DNA of 64,000 nt from Acidobacteriota bacterium (lineage in GTDB: Bacteria > Acidobacteriota > Vicinamibacteria > Fen-336). Under the pieces are notes generated by a model. The model made no database searches. It was not told where the DNA came from and saw only the letters and a program-made list of their open reading frames with translations. Shown here piece by piece: positions 10,401 to 18,680 of this stretch (positions within the stretch are counted from its first letter, which is position 1; each line of letters starts with the position of its first letter). Position numbers and translations under genes: made by a program. Where the stretch lies: positions 1-64,000 of the forward strand of contig WYBL01000168.1 in the NCBI GenBank assembly GCA_011526565.1. Reading direction: 5' to 3'.

Positions 10401-13400
10401 GACCGAGGCCGTGTGGTAGTTGCCAGTCGCCTGGCCGCTCTTGCCGCCCGCTCCGGTCCAGCGAAGGGTGCCGTCCGAGTTCAGGACCTGCCGCCCGACG
10501 ACGATCTCGACGAGCCCATCACCGTCCAGATCGGCCAGCGCCGGGTTCTGGAAGTCGGTAATCGACAGAGTCGATGCTCGCTGGATCGTGGCGCTAGCCC
10601 ACTGCAGGGTTCCGTCGGCTTCGAACGCCAGCAGACGAGTTCCCCCAGCTGCACCGACCACGATCTCCGGCCGGCCGTCACCGTCGATGTCGCCGATGGC
10701 CGGGGCGCCACCCCGCGTGACCCGCAACGTCGGGTCACTGGCGACCCAGCGCTCGGTCCCGTCCCGACCCGAGACGACCCGGAGCACACCGTCGCCGACG
10801 TCATTGTTCTCGTAGGTCGGGAAGATGACCTCGGGAATCCCATCACCGTCAAGGTCGAACACCGCGGGTGCAGCGAAGACGCTCTGCATGTGAGGCTCGA
10901 CGGCGCTCCCCGTCCAGGCCCACTTCAGCACCGGCTGGAACGGCGCGAACTCGGACCGCTCCTCGCAAGCCGGTGCCGTCGACGTGAGGTTGTTCGACTC
11001 CGCCGTCTCCTGGATGACAGCAGCACTGTCAGCCAGGGCCAGCAAATGGGCGCCGGGGAAGGTGATGGCCCCACCGAGAGCGGCATCGATGTCGATGCTC
11101 CCGCCGGGCATGAGGGCCGGCACGATGGCGGAACCTACGACGACGTCACCAGGATCGAACGCCCGGTTCGCGTCCAGATCCTCGAACACGGTGAGCGTCG
11201 AAACCGGGGCTTCGCCAGCACCCAGGTTCTCGATCCGGATCCGGAGGGTTCCGGAAAGCCCCAGGCTCTGGGCGTCGTACTGGACGTCGCCCGCGTTCAG
11301 GATCGTCGTGGCCAGGTCCGGGAGGAGCGTGGTGGGTGCAACCGAGATGGTCACGAAGTCGGCGCCGGAGGCCACGCCATCGCTGGCGGTCAGTGACAGT
11401 CGGTAGGTGCCCGCCTCGGTGAATCGCACCGTCGTGGTCGCGGCGTAGGGGCTTCCGAACGTGACTGCTGCGGGCCCCGAGTCGAGACTCCAGGTCACGG
11501 CCAGCAGCCCCGGCGCCGGCAGCCCGTCGTCATCCACCTCGCCCTGGAGGGCGGCCTCGTACTCGGCCACAACCTGGTCCGGGCCCGCCTCGACCAGCGG
11601 AGGCTGATTCGCGCCACCCACGCGAACGGTGACCTCGTCAGCCCCCACAGTTCCCCCATCGAAGACTTCGAGGCGCACGACATAGGTGCCCGGGGCAGAG
11701 AACGTCAGGTTCGAGTTTCGCGATGTGGGGGCCGAGAACGACACGCTCCCCGGACCGCTGACCTTGAGCCACTGATAGGTCAGCGCCGCGCCAGGCCGGC
11801 CGTCGTCCTCGACGGCGGGAGCCAGCGAGAGCGTCGTGGCTGTCGAAGCGACCGAGCGGTCGTTCCCGAGCCAGACCGAAGGCGGCAGGTTGCCGGCCTC
11901 GAGCACGATCGTCGTTTCGTCGTATCGACTCGCCAACCCATCGTCAGCCGTCAAGCGAAGGCGGTAGGTCCCGGTCGCCAGCAGCCGCACCGACGTGGCG
12001 AGGCTCGCCGGGCTGGTGATCGAACCCGGCTCCGGGCCGGATCGAACCTCCCACTTCGACGAGACACTGGCTCCCAGCGGCAGCCCCTCGTCCACGACGG
12101 TGCCCTCCACCGCGACGTCCCTGTCGAGAGGCGCGAACAGTTGGAGGGCGTCGAAGAACCCGTCCACGACCGTTCCGGTGTCGACCGTCGCGATGAGGCG
12201 CACCCGGATGCGCCTCGTGCCCACGGGCGCGACACGTCGGTCCTCGACGAGTTCCCATTCAGTCTGGTTGCCGATTTCGCCGGAGTCGAAGGCGCCGAGC
12301 ACCGCGCCGGCTGCGTCGCCGTACTCGACGACGATGCGGGACTTGTCCGCCGCACCCGTGGGGTACGAACGAACCCGGCCACGGAACACGATCGGTTGGT
12401 TCCCGGCATCGATCTCCGTCGCCAGATCCGAGACGTCCACGTCCTGTCTCAGCTCGGCGATCGGGGCGCTGGAGCCGGCGAAGAAGTAGCTCGTCCCCTC
12501 GAAAGCCGGTGGATACGGTGCCGTGGTCGGGGCCTTCTTCCAGTCCCCGCCTGCGATCTCCCGCCAGAACGGGATCTCGTTGTTGATCAGCGCAAGTTCG
12601 TTGCCAGGGTTTCGAAGACGGTTGACGCCCAGACCGGCAGGCACTGGCAGAGTGGAGGAAGGCCCCGCATCCACCGCCGGCGGGAGGTTCGACGCGGACA
12701 CCTCAACGGTGACCTCGTCACTGCTGGCGGCCGCACCATCGCTCGCTGCCAGCCTCACGACGTAGGTACCCGGGGCAGAGGGACGCACCGCAGTCGATGG
12801 CGCCTCCGGGGTGTCGAAGACCATGTGTGTGCCTGGGGGCGCCGCGACCGTGGTCCAGGAACTGGTCAGCGACGAGCCACGAGGCAGCCCGTCGTCCGTC
12901 ACCGTCCCCGCCAGGGCGATCGTCGGAAGGATCGGAAACGCGCGGAACGTCAAGGCATCGAAGTAGGCTCGCGCTTGCAGGCCACCAAAGCCACGACCGA
13001 TCAGCCGGACGCGGGCGAATCGTGCCCCGGGAGGGGCCAAGCGGCTGTCGAGCACGAAAGTCCACTCGGCCGGAGTGCGGAAGTGACCCGTGTCGAAGGC
13101 GGACAGTACTGCCGCGTTCGACGCATCACGGTACTCGACGATGACGCGGGCGTCCGAAGCATTGAAATTCGCCCACACGAGCGACCGGAACTCGAACCGC
13201 TGCTCCCCTTGGTCGATCGCCACCGCGTAGGCCGACAACGGGACGTCCTGTCGCAACTCCCCCGTCGCCGGAAACACGGGCATGTGGAAGTAATGCGTGC
13301 CTTCGGCGGGAACGGGACTCGCCAGTGCCGTGGTGGACCAGCCCCCCCAAGCCTGGACCCAGCCGGTCAGTCCAGATTCGGCTCCGCCATTGACGAGAAG

Positions 13401-16400
13401 TTCGTCCAGGATCGATGCGGCCTGGTCGGGTCCGGCATCCACGAGCGGAGCCGCGTTGACAGGGTCCACCGTCACCTGGACTTCGGTGTAGCCCACGCGA
13501 TCCCCGTCATCGACGCTCAGCCGCAGCACGTATTCGCCCGGAGCATCGAACGTCGCGGTGGTCGTGGGCGAAGCGACGTCCGAGAACACCACCGAGGCCC
13601 CGGCAGGAGACGAGGTCACGCTCCACGCCGCCGCGAGTGGGGCACCGGGTGGCAGGCCGTCGTCAGTCACCGTCGCTTGGAGTTCGACGCTGGCATCGGG
13701 AAGCGAAGCGAAGCGGTCCCCACCCAAGTCCACGATTGGCGCCTGGTTCGGCGGCAGGTCGTCGTCGAGGATCGTGGCCAGGATCGCCGTGCGGGCCAGG
13801 TCGAGGCCTTGGGGATCGCTCAGGTGGAGTTCGAATCGTTCGTCGGCTTCGTCCTCGACGTCGCCGACCACGGGAACCTCGACCACGTGCTGGAGGTCGC
13901 CCGCCGCGAACGTCACATCGAGGCTGACGGGCTGGAAGTCGGTCCCCGCCTCCGCCGTTCCCGCCACCGTCGCCACCGTGACCCTCTCACCGCCTGCGGC
14001 GGGGCGCGAGAGCGCGAGGACAAAGCGGGCCACGCTGGGCTCCCCGCTGCCTTCGTTCACGACGACGTCGGCGACATCCAGGAGGGGCAATTCCGGCGTG
14101 AAGCGCCACGTCGGGCCGCTGGCGACAACTCCGCGGTCGTCTCGCGCGACGACCTTCCAGTGGTGGAGTGTGTCCCGCTCCAGAGGGCCCACGGCGAGTT
14201 GCGGATCGGCGAGACCTTCGGCGACGACTGGAAGTTCCCCCGCTGCGTTCCGCAGGACCGCCACATCCGCGAAGTACGTCGTGCTGCCCGAACAGGTACC
14301 CCCAGGCTGACAGCCCTTGTCGTTCGCTCCGAGCACCACGACGAGGCGGTTGCGCAGCGGCGAGAACGCTGCCGCAGCACCGAATCGAGCCGGGGGTGCC
14401 GTGGGGCCGGGACGTCCCACCGCAACCCACTCGGCCTGCGCGGTTCCCATTCCGTCGAGCAGCCAGGTGTCGCCGAACACGAAGTTGTCGCCGATCCCGT
14501 CCGAAGTTCCGCCGAACAGGAGGAGCCGTCCGCTGGCGGGATCGAACCCGAGCCCCGCCCCGGCCCTGCCGACAGGTCCTGCGGGCGGCGCGATGTCCGT
14601 CCAGGTCGGCGTGGTCCCTGTCGCCCCCGCGAGGGCGTGAAGCTCCGCACCCACCTGGCCCGCCTCGTCGCGACCGCCCCAGACGAAGAGGCGGTCGCTC
14701 GCGGCGTCGTACACGTGAGCCGCTTCCCGCCGCAGGCCCGGGGCCGGCCCCCCGACAGGAACGACATGCCATGCCGGCGAGCCGATCCCGTTGGCGTCGT
14801 CGAGCGCGAGCACCGACGGGCCTGCGGTGGCCACGACCAGTCGATTCCGCACCGGCGAATACGCAGCCGCCAGACCTGCGCCGCCCTCCGGTGCAGCCGG
14901 CAAGGCCTCCCAGGTCGACGCCTCGCCCGCGGCTCCCACCAGGACGAACGCCTCCGACGACGTTTCCTCGCACGAACCGGAGCAACCGCCGAAGACGATC
15001 AGCCGGTCGCGTTCCGCGTCGTATGCTGCACTCGCGAGCCGACGCGGCGTCGGGCCGGTGCCCGATGGAGAGGTCGCCCGCCAGGTCGGGGCCGCCCCTT
15101 CACCGCTCGCGTGGTCGAGAGCCCAGACGTCGGCCAGGTCCGCACCGCCGGCATCGCGCCCGCCGAAGACCAGTAGCCGATCCCTGGCCTCGTCGTATGC
15201 GAACGCGGCCCCTTGCCGGGCGGAGGGGCCAGCGCCCCCCGCGCAGGTCCGGAGCCAGGTCTGCCCCTCGCGCGAGAACGTCGTCCCGAGTCTCACGTCG
15301 AACCGGGCTCCCGCCATCGGCAGCCAGGAGAGGGCGAGCGTCGATGGAGTCCGCTCGGCGGAATCGGCCGGAGCGACGTTGACGGGAGCCGCCAGCGGCG
15401 CCAGTGCTTCATCGTCGTCCCGCACGACCAGGGTGGCCGACGCGTCGGGCAGCAGCGCTCCCGCCGGGCTCCCGAACGTCACGTGGAGGGGTTCGTCCGC
15501 TTCTGGCAGCAGGTCACCCAGGTAGCGGACCGCGACGGTCTTCTCCAACTCGCCGGGTGCGAACTCGAGACGCCCATACGTCGGCACCGTGCCGCAACTC
15601 TGGCCTGCAGCGGCGAACTCGACGCTGACTGCGTGGGCAGCGGCGAAGTCGAGGCGGACCCGGATCGATCCCTCGCGCAGCCCCTCCGGGCCTTCGGCAA
15701 CCTCGCCGTCTTCGACCTGAATAGTCGGCAACGGCGGAGGTTCGACCGTCACCGTCACTTGATCCGAGGCGTGGAACTCCCCGTCCGAGACGGTGAGTCG
15801 GAACAGGTAAGCCCCAGGTACCGGCGGGAAGCTCACCGCTGTCGCAAGAGAGCCGGGCTCGGACAGCACGGGAGCCGCGGGGCCGTCGACGAAGGTCCAG
15901 GCGAAGTTCAGCACGCCGCCCGGCTGGCCGTCGTCGGTGGCCGCTCCCTGCAGAGCCGTCGAATTCGCAGGCAGAACGAGGGTCATGTCCGCGCCAGCGT
16001 CGGCCGTCGGAGGCTGATTCGGGAGTAACACGGTGACGACGACTTCGTCCGACTGCATCGCCAAGCCGTCAGAGACCGTCAGGCGGAGAACGTAGACTCC
16101 GGCGACGTCGAAGGACGCCTCAGTGATGGCGGCTCCAGGCGCGGAGAAGACGACGCTTCCGCCCACGGGAGCGCTGACGACCGACCAATCCCAGGTCAAT
16201 CCCGTCCCCGGCTCGCCATCGTCAGTCGCTTGTCCCAGCAGCGTCGCGAACGCTTCGGGCAGCGAGACGATCTGATCGGGCCCCGCGGAAACCTGTGGCG
16301 GCAGGTTCACCGGTCGGACCGTCACGGTGAGCTCGTCGCTGACCGTCAGTTCGCCGTCCGTCGCAGTCAACCGAAGAACGTAGCTCCCAGCCTGCGCAAA

Positions 16401-18581
16401 CGAAGCTTCCGTCTCCAGCGCGTTCGTCCTCGTGAACGTGACGCCGCAAGTGTTCCGGTGGCACGTTCCGGTGCCCGTCGTCCCGGACACCACCGACCAA
16501 GTCACGCTCACAGCGGCGGGCTCGGGAAGCCCGTCGTCCGCTACGCTCCCGAGAAGGTGCGCGTTGGCCGGGAGTCGGATCTCGAGGTCTTCACCGGCCT
16601 CCACCACCGGCGCCTCGTTCGTCCGCGAAACGACCACTCGCACGTCGTCGCTGGCGGACAGCGCGCCATCGAAAGCCGTGAGCCTCAGGACGTAGGTGCC
16701 TGGAGCGTCGAAGCGGGCCTCCGTGACAGCGGCGGACGAATCTCCGAAGGTGACGTGTCCCTCGGCGGGCTCCTCGACGACGCTCCAGGTCAAGCCGATC
16801 TCGCCGCTGGGCAAGCCGTCGTCCGTCGCCACACCATTCGTTACGAAGACGGCGTCCGGGAACGTCGCCGCGCCGTCTGGGCCCGCGTCCACCATCGGCG
16901 GCTGATTCGGCCGAGCGACGTAGCCTTCCCCGACGAGGTGGAATCCGGACGGGGCCGAGCCGTTGAGAGCGCAGTGGGCCCTTGCGGCAGCGGCCTGCGC
17001 GAGGACGGAGTCCCGGGCCGCCTTGGAGTTCGATTTGGGTACGGTGACTGTCGAGCACTGAATCGCACTGTTTCCAGCCCGGTCGGTCACAGTACCGAGA
17101 ACCAGATAGACCCGCCCATCGGCGTTGCCCTTGCGCTCGGCCCGCAGCCGCAGCCGGCCATCGACGACGGACGCATCGCCCGGGTGATTCCCGTCGCCGG
17201 TCGGCGATTCATCCGGCTCGTCACTCCAGACGGCGACATGTCGCGTCAAGTCACCGACGCAGTTGTCGACAGCGGCGAACGACAAGCCGACGTCGATCAT
17301 CGAGTGGTTCACCGGCCACAACTGCGCGGTGGCCACGGACACCGTGAGGCCCGGGCGCTGCCCATCACGAACGACCACGGACTGCGTGCAACTCGAACTC
17401 TGCTGCGAAGCGTCGATGGCCGTCCAGGTGATCGAGGTGCGCCCCACCGGGAGCAGCGTCGGTGCATCGCTTGTGAGACTGAAGAGTCCGCAAGCGTCCG
17501 ACGCCGTGGCGACTCCAGCGATGGCAGCAGGAGCATCGCAACGGTTCGAGCTCGTCAGCGCCTCGACGGGGGCAGGGCAGGCGACCGTGGGCGCCGACCC
17601 GTCGCGCACGGACACCACCGTCTTGTCGGAATCGACATGTCCCGTTCCGTCGTTCACGACCAGCGCGATCTCGTGGCGGCCGGCGGGGAGCGCGACGCTC
17701 TGGCGCACGCCCTGCAGCGATCCGATGGCCCCGCTCCACTCGTAGCCGAGCAGGTCGCCATCGGGATCAACCGAGCCCGAGGCGTCGAGCACCACGGGCG
17801 CCTGGCACGCCCCGCCCGTGAAGACAGTCTGATCAGGTCCGGCGTCAGCGACAGGTGCCGAGTCCGAGGGCGTGAGAGTGAGACCCTCGAACCTCGCGCC
17901 GCCGGCGCTGCTCGCGTAGAACCCGACTTGTCCCGGATCGAAGTCCCCCACAGCCTCCAGGACGATCTGGCCGTTCACCGCCACCTCGATCCGACGCGGC
18001 CGGTAGCGGACGCGGACCTGGTAGGCGCGACCGGGCTCCCAGCCGAACGCAGGGCGCTCAGCGAGGACAGTCGCCCCGGCCTCAGCCTGGTGAAGGACGA
18101 AGGCCTCCGGGCCCACCGCGCCCACGATCCGCACCAACGCAAGACCCGAAGCCGTCGGGTCGGCGAGCGGGCCCCAGTCGAGCAGCAACAGGTCGGCGTC
18201 AGCTCGGCCGATGGAGTTGACCGGAGCCCTGTGCCCGAACGACAGGCCGACGCGGCCCGACGGGGCCGCAGGGGTGCGCAGGGTCAACTCGATCGTCGTC
18301 CGCTCGACCGTGGCCTCGGACACCCAAAACGTCGGCCCACTGGACGGGCCAACTTCCACGCCAGCCGCGGTCGACGTCCACGGAGCCGCCTCGCCCTCGA
18401 CGCTACCACTGGACGCAGGTAGGCCGCCTCCGCCGGGCTCATCGAACTGGAACTCGAACGCGAGCGGGCGGAGGCGGGCTGCGTCCTGCAAGCCCCGAGC
18501 GTAGGCCTCCGCGACAGGAGTCAGGGGTTCGACGGTCAGCACCAGAGATAGTGCCCGCGCCACCAGCCGGTTCTTCGTCAC
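1497..18581 (-). CDS. Giant secreted PKD/Calx-beta/Kelch/FG-GAP/Rhs protein with metalloprotease-like tip
   Basis: About 5,694 residues. I chose the GTG at 18581, which follows a GAGGGTGAG-type ribosome site; GTG at 18590 or the far ATG at 18722 are alternatives. Order of modules: Sec-type signal peptide (about 1-28); a LamG/laminin-like domain (45-240); PKD and HYR domains (240-430); PKD repeats; Calx-beta (950-1060); Kelch-like repeats (1085-1485); second Calx-beta (1500-1607); PKD repeats with inserted jelly-roll modules; CARDB (2420-2540); FG-GAP/VCBS repeats with DxDGDG calcium-type loops (2560-2950); second CARDB-like stretch; more PKD; then an Rhs wall-type start (about 4190), about 50 YD repeats (4420-5390), the Rhs core end (GRFASTD, DPTGFF, about 5465) and a variable tip. 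The tip has a hydrophobic stretch and HELGH at 5644-5648 followed by a GLM Met-turn-like motif. Known Rhs proteins encapsulate and release C-terminal toxins. Export route and target are unknown. Confidence 0.85.
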   Translation of the reverse strand: MTKNRLVARALSLVLTVEPLTPVAEAYARGLQDAARLRPLAFEFQFDEPGGGGLPASSGSVEGEAAPWTSTAAGVEVGPSSGPTFWVSEATVERTTIELTLRTPAAPSGRVGLSFGHRAPVNSIGRADADLLLLDWGPLADPTASGLALVRIVGAVGPEAFVLHQAEAGATVLAERPAFGWEPGRAYQVRVRYRPRRIEVAVNGQIVLEAVGDFDPGQVGFYASSAGGARFEGLTLTPSDSAPVADAGPDQTVFTGGACQAPVVLDASGSVDPDGDLLGYEWSGAIGSLQGVRQSVALPAGRHEIALVVNDGTGHVDSDKTVVSVRDGSAPTVACPAPVEALTSSNRCDAPAAIAGVATASDACGLFSLTSDAPTLLPVGRTSITWTAIDASQQSSSCTQSVVVRDGQRPGLTVSVATAQLWPVNHSMIDVGLSFAAVDNCVGDLTRHVAVWSDEPDESPTGDGNHPGDASVVDGRLRLRAERKGNADGRVYLVLGTVTDRAGNSAIQCSTVTVPKSNSKAARDSVLAQAAAARAHCALNGSAPSGFHLVGEGYVARPNQPPMVDAGPDGAATFPDAVFVTNGVATDDGLPSGEIGLTWSVVEEPAEGHVTFGDSSAAVTEARFDAPGTYVLRLTAFDGALSASDDVRVVVSRTNEAPVVEAGEDLEIRLPANAHLLGSVADDGLPEPAAVSVTWSVVSGTTGTGTCHRNTCGVTFTRTNALETEASFAQAGSYVLRLTATDGELTVSDELTVTVRPVNLPPQVSAGPDQIVSLPEAFATLLGQATDDGEPGTGLTWDWSVVSAPVGGSVVFSAPGAAITEASFDVAGVYVLRLTVSDGLAMQSDEVVVTVLLPNQPPTADAGADMTLVLPANSTALQGAATDDGQPGGVLNFAWTFVDGPAAPVLSEPGSLATAVSFPPVPGAYLFRLTVSDGEFHASDQVTVTVEPPPLPTIQVEDGEVAEGPEGLREGSIRVRLDFAAAHAVSVEFAAAGQSCGTVPTYGRLEFAPGELEKTVAVRYLGDLLPEADEPLHVTFGSPAGALLPDASATLVVRDDDEALAPLAAPVNVAPADSAERTPSTLALSWLPMAGARFDVRLGTTFSREGQTWLRTCAGGAGPSARQGAAFAYDEARDRLLVFGGRDAGGADLADVWALDHASGEGAAPTWRATSPSGTGPTPRRLASAAYDAERDRLIVFGGCSGSCEETSSEAFVLVGAAGEASTWEALPAAPEGGAGLAAAYSPVRNRLVVATAGPSVLALDDANGIGSPAWHVVPVGGPAPGLRREAAHVYDAASDRLFVWGGRDEAGQVGAELHALAGATGTTPTWTDIAPPAGPVGRAGAGLGFDPASGRLLLFGGTSDGIGDNFVFGDTWLLDGMGTAQAEWVAVGRPGPTAPPARFGAAAAFSPLRNRLVVVLGANDKGCQPGGTCSGSTTYFADVAVLRNAAGELPVVAEGLADPQLAVGPLERDTLHHWKVVARDDRGVVASGPTWRFTPELPLLDVADVVVNEGSGEPSVARFVLALSRPAAGGERVTVATVAGTAEAGTDFQPVSLDVTFAAGDLQHVVEVPVVGDVEDEADERFELHLSDPQGLDLARTAILATILDDDLPPNQAPIVDLGGDRFASLPDASVELQATVTDDGLPPGAPLAAAWSVTSSPAGASVVFSDVASPTTTATFDAPGEYVLRLSVDDGDRVGYTEVQVTVDPVNAAPLVDAGPDQAASILDELLVNGGAESGLTGWVQAWGGWSTTALASPVPAEGTHYFHMPVFPATGELRQDVPLSAYAVAIDQGEQRFEFRSLVWANFNASDARVIVEYRDASNAAVLSAFDTGHFRTPAEWTFVLDSRLAPPGARFARVRLIGRGFGGLQARAYFDALTFRAFPILPTIALAGTVTDDGLPRGSSLTSSWTTVAAPPGTHMVFDTPEAPSTAVRPSAPGTYVVRLAASDGAAASSDEVTVEVSASNLPPAVDAGPSSTLPVPAGLGVNRLRNPGNELALINNEIPFWREIAGGDWKKAPTTAPYPPAFEGTSYFFAGSSAPIAELRQDVDVSDLATEIDAGNQPIVFRGRVRSYPTGAADKSRIVVEYGDAAGAVLGAFDSGEIGNQTEWELVEDRRVAPVGTRRIRVRLIATVDTGTVVDGFFDALQLFAPLDRDVAVEGTVVDEGLPLGASVSSKWEVRSGPEPGSITSPASLATSVRLLATGTYRLRLTADDGLASRYDETTIVLEAGNLPPSVWLGNDRSVASTATTLSLAPAVEDDGRPGAALTYQWLKVSGPGSVSFSAPTSRNSNLTFSAPGTYVVRLEVFDGGTVGADEVTVRVGGANQPPLVEAGPDQVVAEYEAALQGEVDDDGLPAPGLLAVTWSLDSGPAAVTFGSPYAATTTVRFTEAGTYRLSLTASDGVASGADFVTISVAPTTLLPDLATTILNAGDVQYDAQSLGLSGTLRIRIENLGAGEAPVSTLTVFEDLDANRAFDPGDVVVGSAIVPALMPGGSIDIDAALGGAITFPGAHLLALADSAAVIQETAESNNLTSTAPACEERSEFAPFQPVLKWAWTGSAVEPHMQSVFAAPAVFDLDGDGIPEVIFPTYENNDVGDGVLRVVSGRDGTERWVASDPTLRVTRGGAPAIGDIDGDGRPEIVVGAAGGTRLLAFEADGTLQWASATIQRASTLSITDFQNPALADLDGDGLVEIVVGRQVLNSDGTLRWTGAGGKSGQATGNYHTASVVADLDMDGVPEVVAGNTAYRANGSNYWERSSLIAGGLGNIPDGYVALGNFDSDPFPEIVAVGNSEVRLLEHDGTLKWGPVLLPAALGSTNRGSGGPPLVADVDDDGEPEIGVAGATAYTVFEGNGTVKWSRPTHDPSSHRTGSSAFDLEGDGSSEVLYGDEIHLRVYRGSDGAVLFETPMGSATGLEYPLVVDVDADGRAEIVSVANLIDWNTERAGVYVFKDAADQWVPTRRLWNQHSYHVTNIGDDGRVPRREQPSWLTYNSYRQNHLIEGCVFAQADLLPSYVRKVESGSGTTVTARIGNKGGSLAGPGIPVSFYSGDPRAGGTLLGTVSTTSPLRPASFEDVSLEIPLGTAALPVWVSADDDGAGHGVRAESDEANNLYESPVYVTATPNQAPVVDAGADVVLEAPVVTAALVGTATDDGQPVTELVYTWGVVSAPANGRVTFAGTNTAATSATFEGRGEYVLRLTAFDRDRLGSDEARVVVTAANTPPVVDAGPDRRLYAPETTRVLAGSLTDDGLPYGSALISNWTVVSGPGPVVISTNQACEVEQTDGRVSCASTGTAQFSELGTYVLRLTVDDGRGPVHDDVVVQYLPARVNQAPVVDAGPDVTVPLGTNLVVNGGAEDGLAGWTFDPGTFTTATDDVVEGLNRFRALVGNAGIRQDIPVTAFRGRRLDLEVWHRADPSAPFAGLVVVAEFRSATGDVISAHFTPDTIHRSTWSVYAVPLVPPAAAATLRLVLIASSTSGTLVRIDGVSLRPAGAALPLSGTIQDDGLPEPLALTGNWSVVASPGGGSATLAEATCAGVPTSPDGDASGATCDATAGLAGAGAYTFRLAAADGELAASDEVTASLIAANQRPVVDAGPNLTITLPTNEVVLGGSASDPDSETFHTRWLQVSGPGSVEFDDPASPSATVRATRAGTYTLRLRAWDGDRFRFDSMTLRVESPGGENQPPAVYPGSALVLRLPDDTATLGGVVEDDGLPEGQPLTVTWTVVDGPGEVVFDEPSNPATSVLFGAPGAYRLRLTASDGEYAVSADLPVTVLAEGTDNDAPVVNAGPDKTLSLAQGVTSLAGSASDDGKPAGEGLSLAWSTLTGPAPAVFASPSSATTNVSFPVVGTYVLRLTASDGQIVSTDDVAVRVLPPNAAPVVDAGPDQAITLPPDTAVALSATVTDDGLPLGGGVTMAWSVAAVTGTGSGCVAPCGAVAFSDPGSRNTTATFNRRGTYVLRLTATDGESTAFDDVTVVVNAGANQPPAVSAGPDQEIALPANEVALAGAVSDEGLPEPAALTAGWSVFAKPGAGTVVFGGPSCVVSPAGDTCTCTAETCSATATFSAPGTYTLRLTANDRERVAHDDVVVVVQPGEPTGEVPVVELTSPAEGAAITAPTVFAGTITGEAFSWRLEHRPAGEASVPWVVFGSGSGAVSGPLATFDPTLLLNGAYEVRLVAVDVAGRNSVDTLAVVVKDNLKVGQFTVSFSDLEVPLSGLPIRITRTYDSRDKTPGDFGIGWKLDVSNVRVRESRHQGLAFTGVVIPGFFQTFCIQAARPPIVTVALPDGRVEEYEAEISPQCQQFAPIQTARITYRKRGNTLSSLSVVGTDEVSVTGSWPGPLQVFSHQDYRLLSPAKYTLTLPDGRELEVGKAAGLEKLRDLNANQLTVTPAGITHVSGRGVTFTRDAQGRITRITDPEGDFVSYAYDAAGDLMSVTDREGNTTRFGYLSQIPHHLETIEDPLGRQPIRNEYGPDGRLLQHTDAFGKTIEYTHNLAASQEIVVDRNGAQRVLEYDDRGNVIREIQPDGRQILRTYDARNNRLTETEPHEPSNPAPPTTTFTYDARDNLLSTRDALGNTTSQTYNARGQVLTATDARGKTTTNVYDARGNLTSTTDAAGNVTSFTYDARGNVLSQTVTVDGVAQTTSTTYDGFGNALTETDPDGHVTSSTYDRKGQRLSQSTTRVTRTCTANGTGQFTCTGTGTEALTTTFVYDKQGRLTRTTDPDGTFSRTVYDALGRQVETYDKLGRKTSFEYDEMGRLVKTTHADLTTDESTYDNEGRRLTAKDRGGHTTSYLYDDLGRLIRTRFPDLTFTESVYDPAGRLVESKDARGKSTTYEYDSAGRRTKVRDPLGNETLFGYDANGNQVSIRDARLNTTTFEYDDLNRRTKTLFPDGTFTETTYDELGRRVGERDQAGKLTQFEYDKLGRLTAVVDALNQRTEYEYDELGNRLVQRDANGNETRFEYDKLGREVARILPDGARESKTYDAAGSLETWTDFIGRTTTFGYDINSRLTSKLFQSGRTVGFSYSTTGRRLAATDARGTTTFGYDNRDRLTSIAQPGVGSLGFAYNPNGARETMTATVGSDALATSYGYDDASRLDTVQDHLGRTYDFDWDANGNRERLALPNGVETSYQYSPLNRLTQLSAAGPLGAVFQQAFTLGPAGNRTRIDELNGVSRVYGYDDLYRLTSETVSAGADLSYSRNWTYDPVGNRQQQVTAIGPAGTPSANLQAGTVDYTYDARDRLLTEVFGAATTSHSYDANGNLVTKSGELTLTWDEENRLIRMEKPDGTVIQTDYDADGVRVRTTTTLPGQAAEVVDFLVDTSGGLSHVVAEVVPAGLRAVYVRGGDDLLSVIRPSTTVASGWESRFYTSDGIGSVRNLTDEAGTVTDTYSLDAFGQLLSHVGTDPQPYLFASEPYDPNVRMAYHRARWMEPGSGRFASTDRSRGALPDPRTLHAYTYAASSPQDHRDPTGFFFESVGVAATFSIVQSMASLSGSLLRVLATAASSTLISLVPVYVVGPAEAPVPYAGWAPDEFAAAVAGAGGIWGPAIGVQFAMAPPRQLETATNLDVGDYRTGSNAGVEKSMRDILQEVGLAWGTWSSREIPVILARNIYSEGFTKAGIAWVTNNPMAHPGALALSKFRSGPLMLAHELGHAFGIFRNSQAGLMSLGWEGGVAGGTGLTSEEIKTAKDTLARRLAGK

Positions 18582-18646
18582 AACGCTCACCCTCAGCTCG
18601 TTTCTCGAGCACTCGCTCCGGCAACGACTCTTCTGTCGCGAGCAGG

Positions 18647-18676
18647 AGGATAGGCGGGCCGTACGCGCTGCGTCAA
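18647..18676 (-). promoter_or_regulatory. Sigma-70-type promoter of the giant gene
   Basis: Read on the minus strand, TTGACG (18676-18671), an 18-base spacer and TATCCT (18652-18647). Transcription would start near 18640, leaving a leader of about 60 bases before the chosen GTG. It uses the same TTGAC-N18-TAnnnT layout as five other sites in the window. A 14-base palindrome lies just upstream of the -35 element. Confidence 0.5.
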
Positions 18677-18680
18677 CGGC

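Noticed and set aside
5835-15176. Two long plus-strand frames opposite the giant gene
   Set aside because: Each mirrors the repeat periodicity of the PKD region; no start signal and no recognisable domain.
1497-18581. CRISPR or tandem DNA repeat array
   Set aside because: The periodic pattern is at protein level (PKD and YD repeats) with diverged DNA, not identical repeats with spacers.
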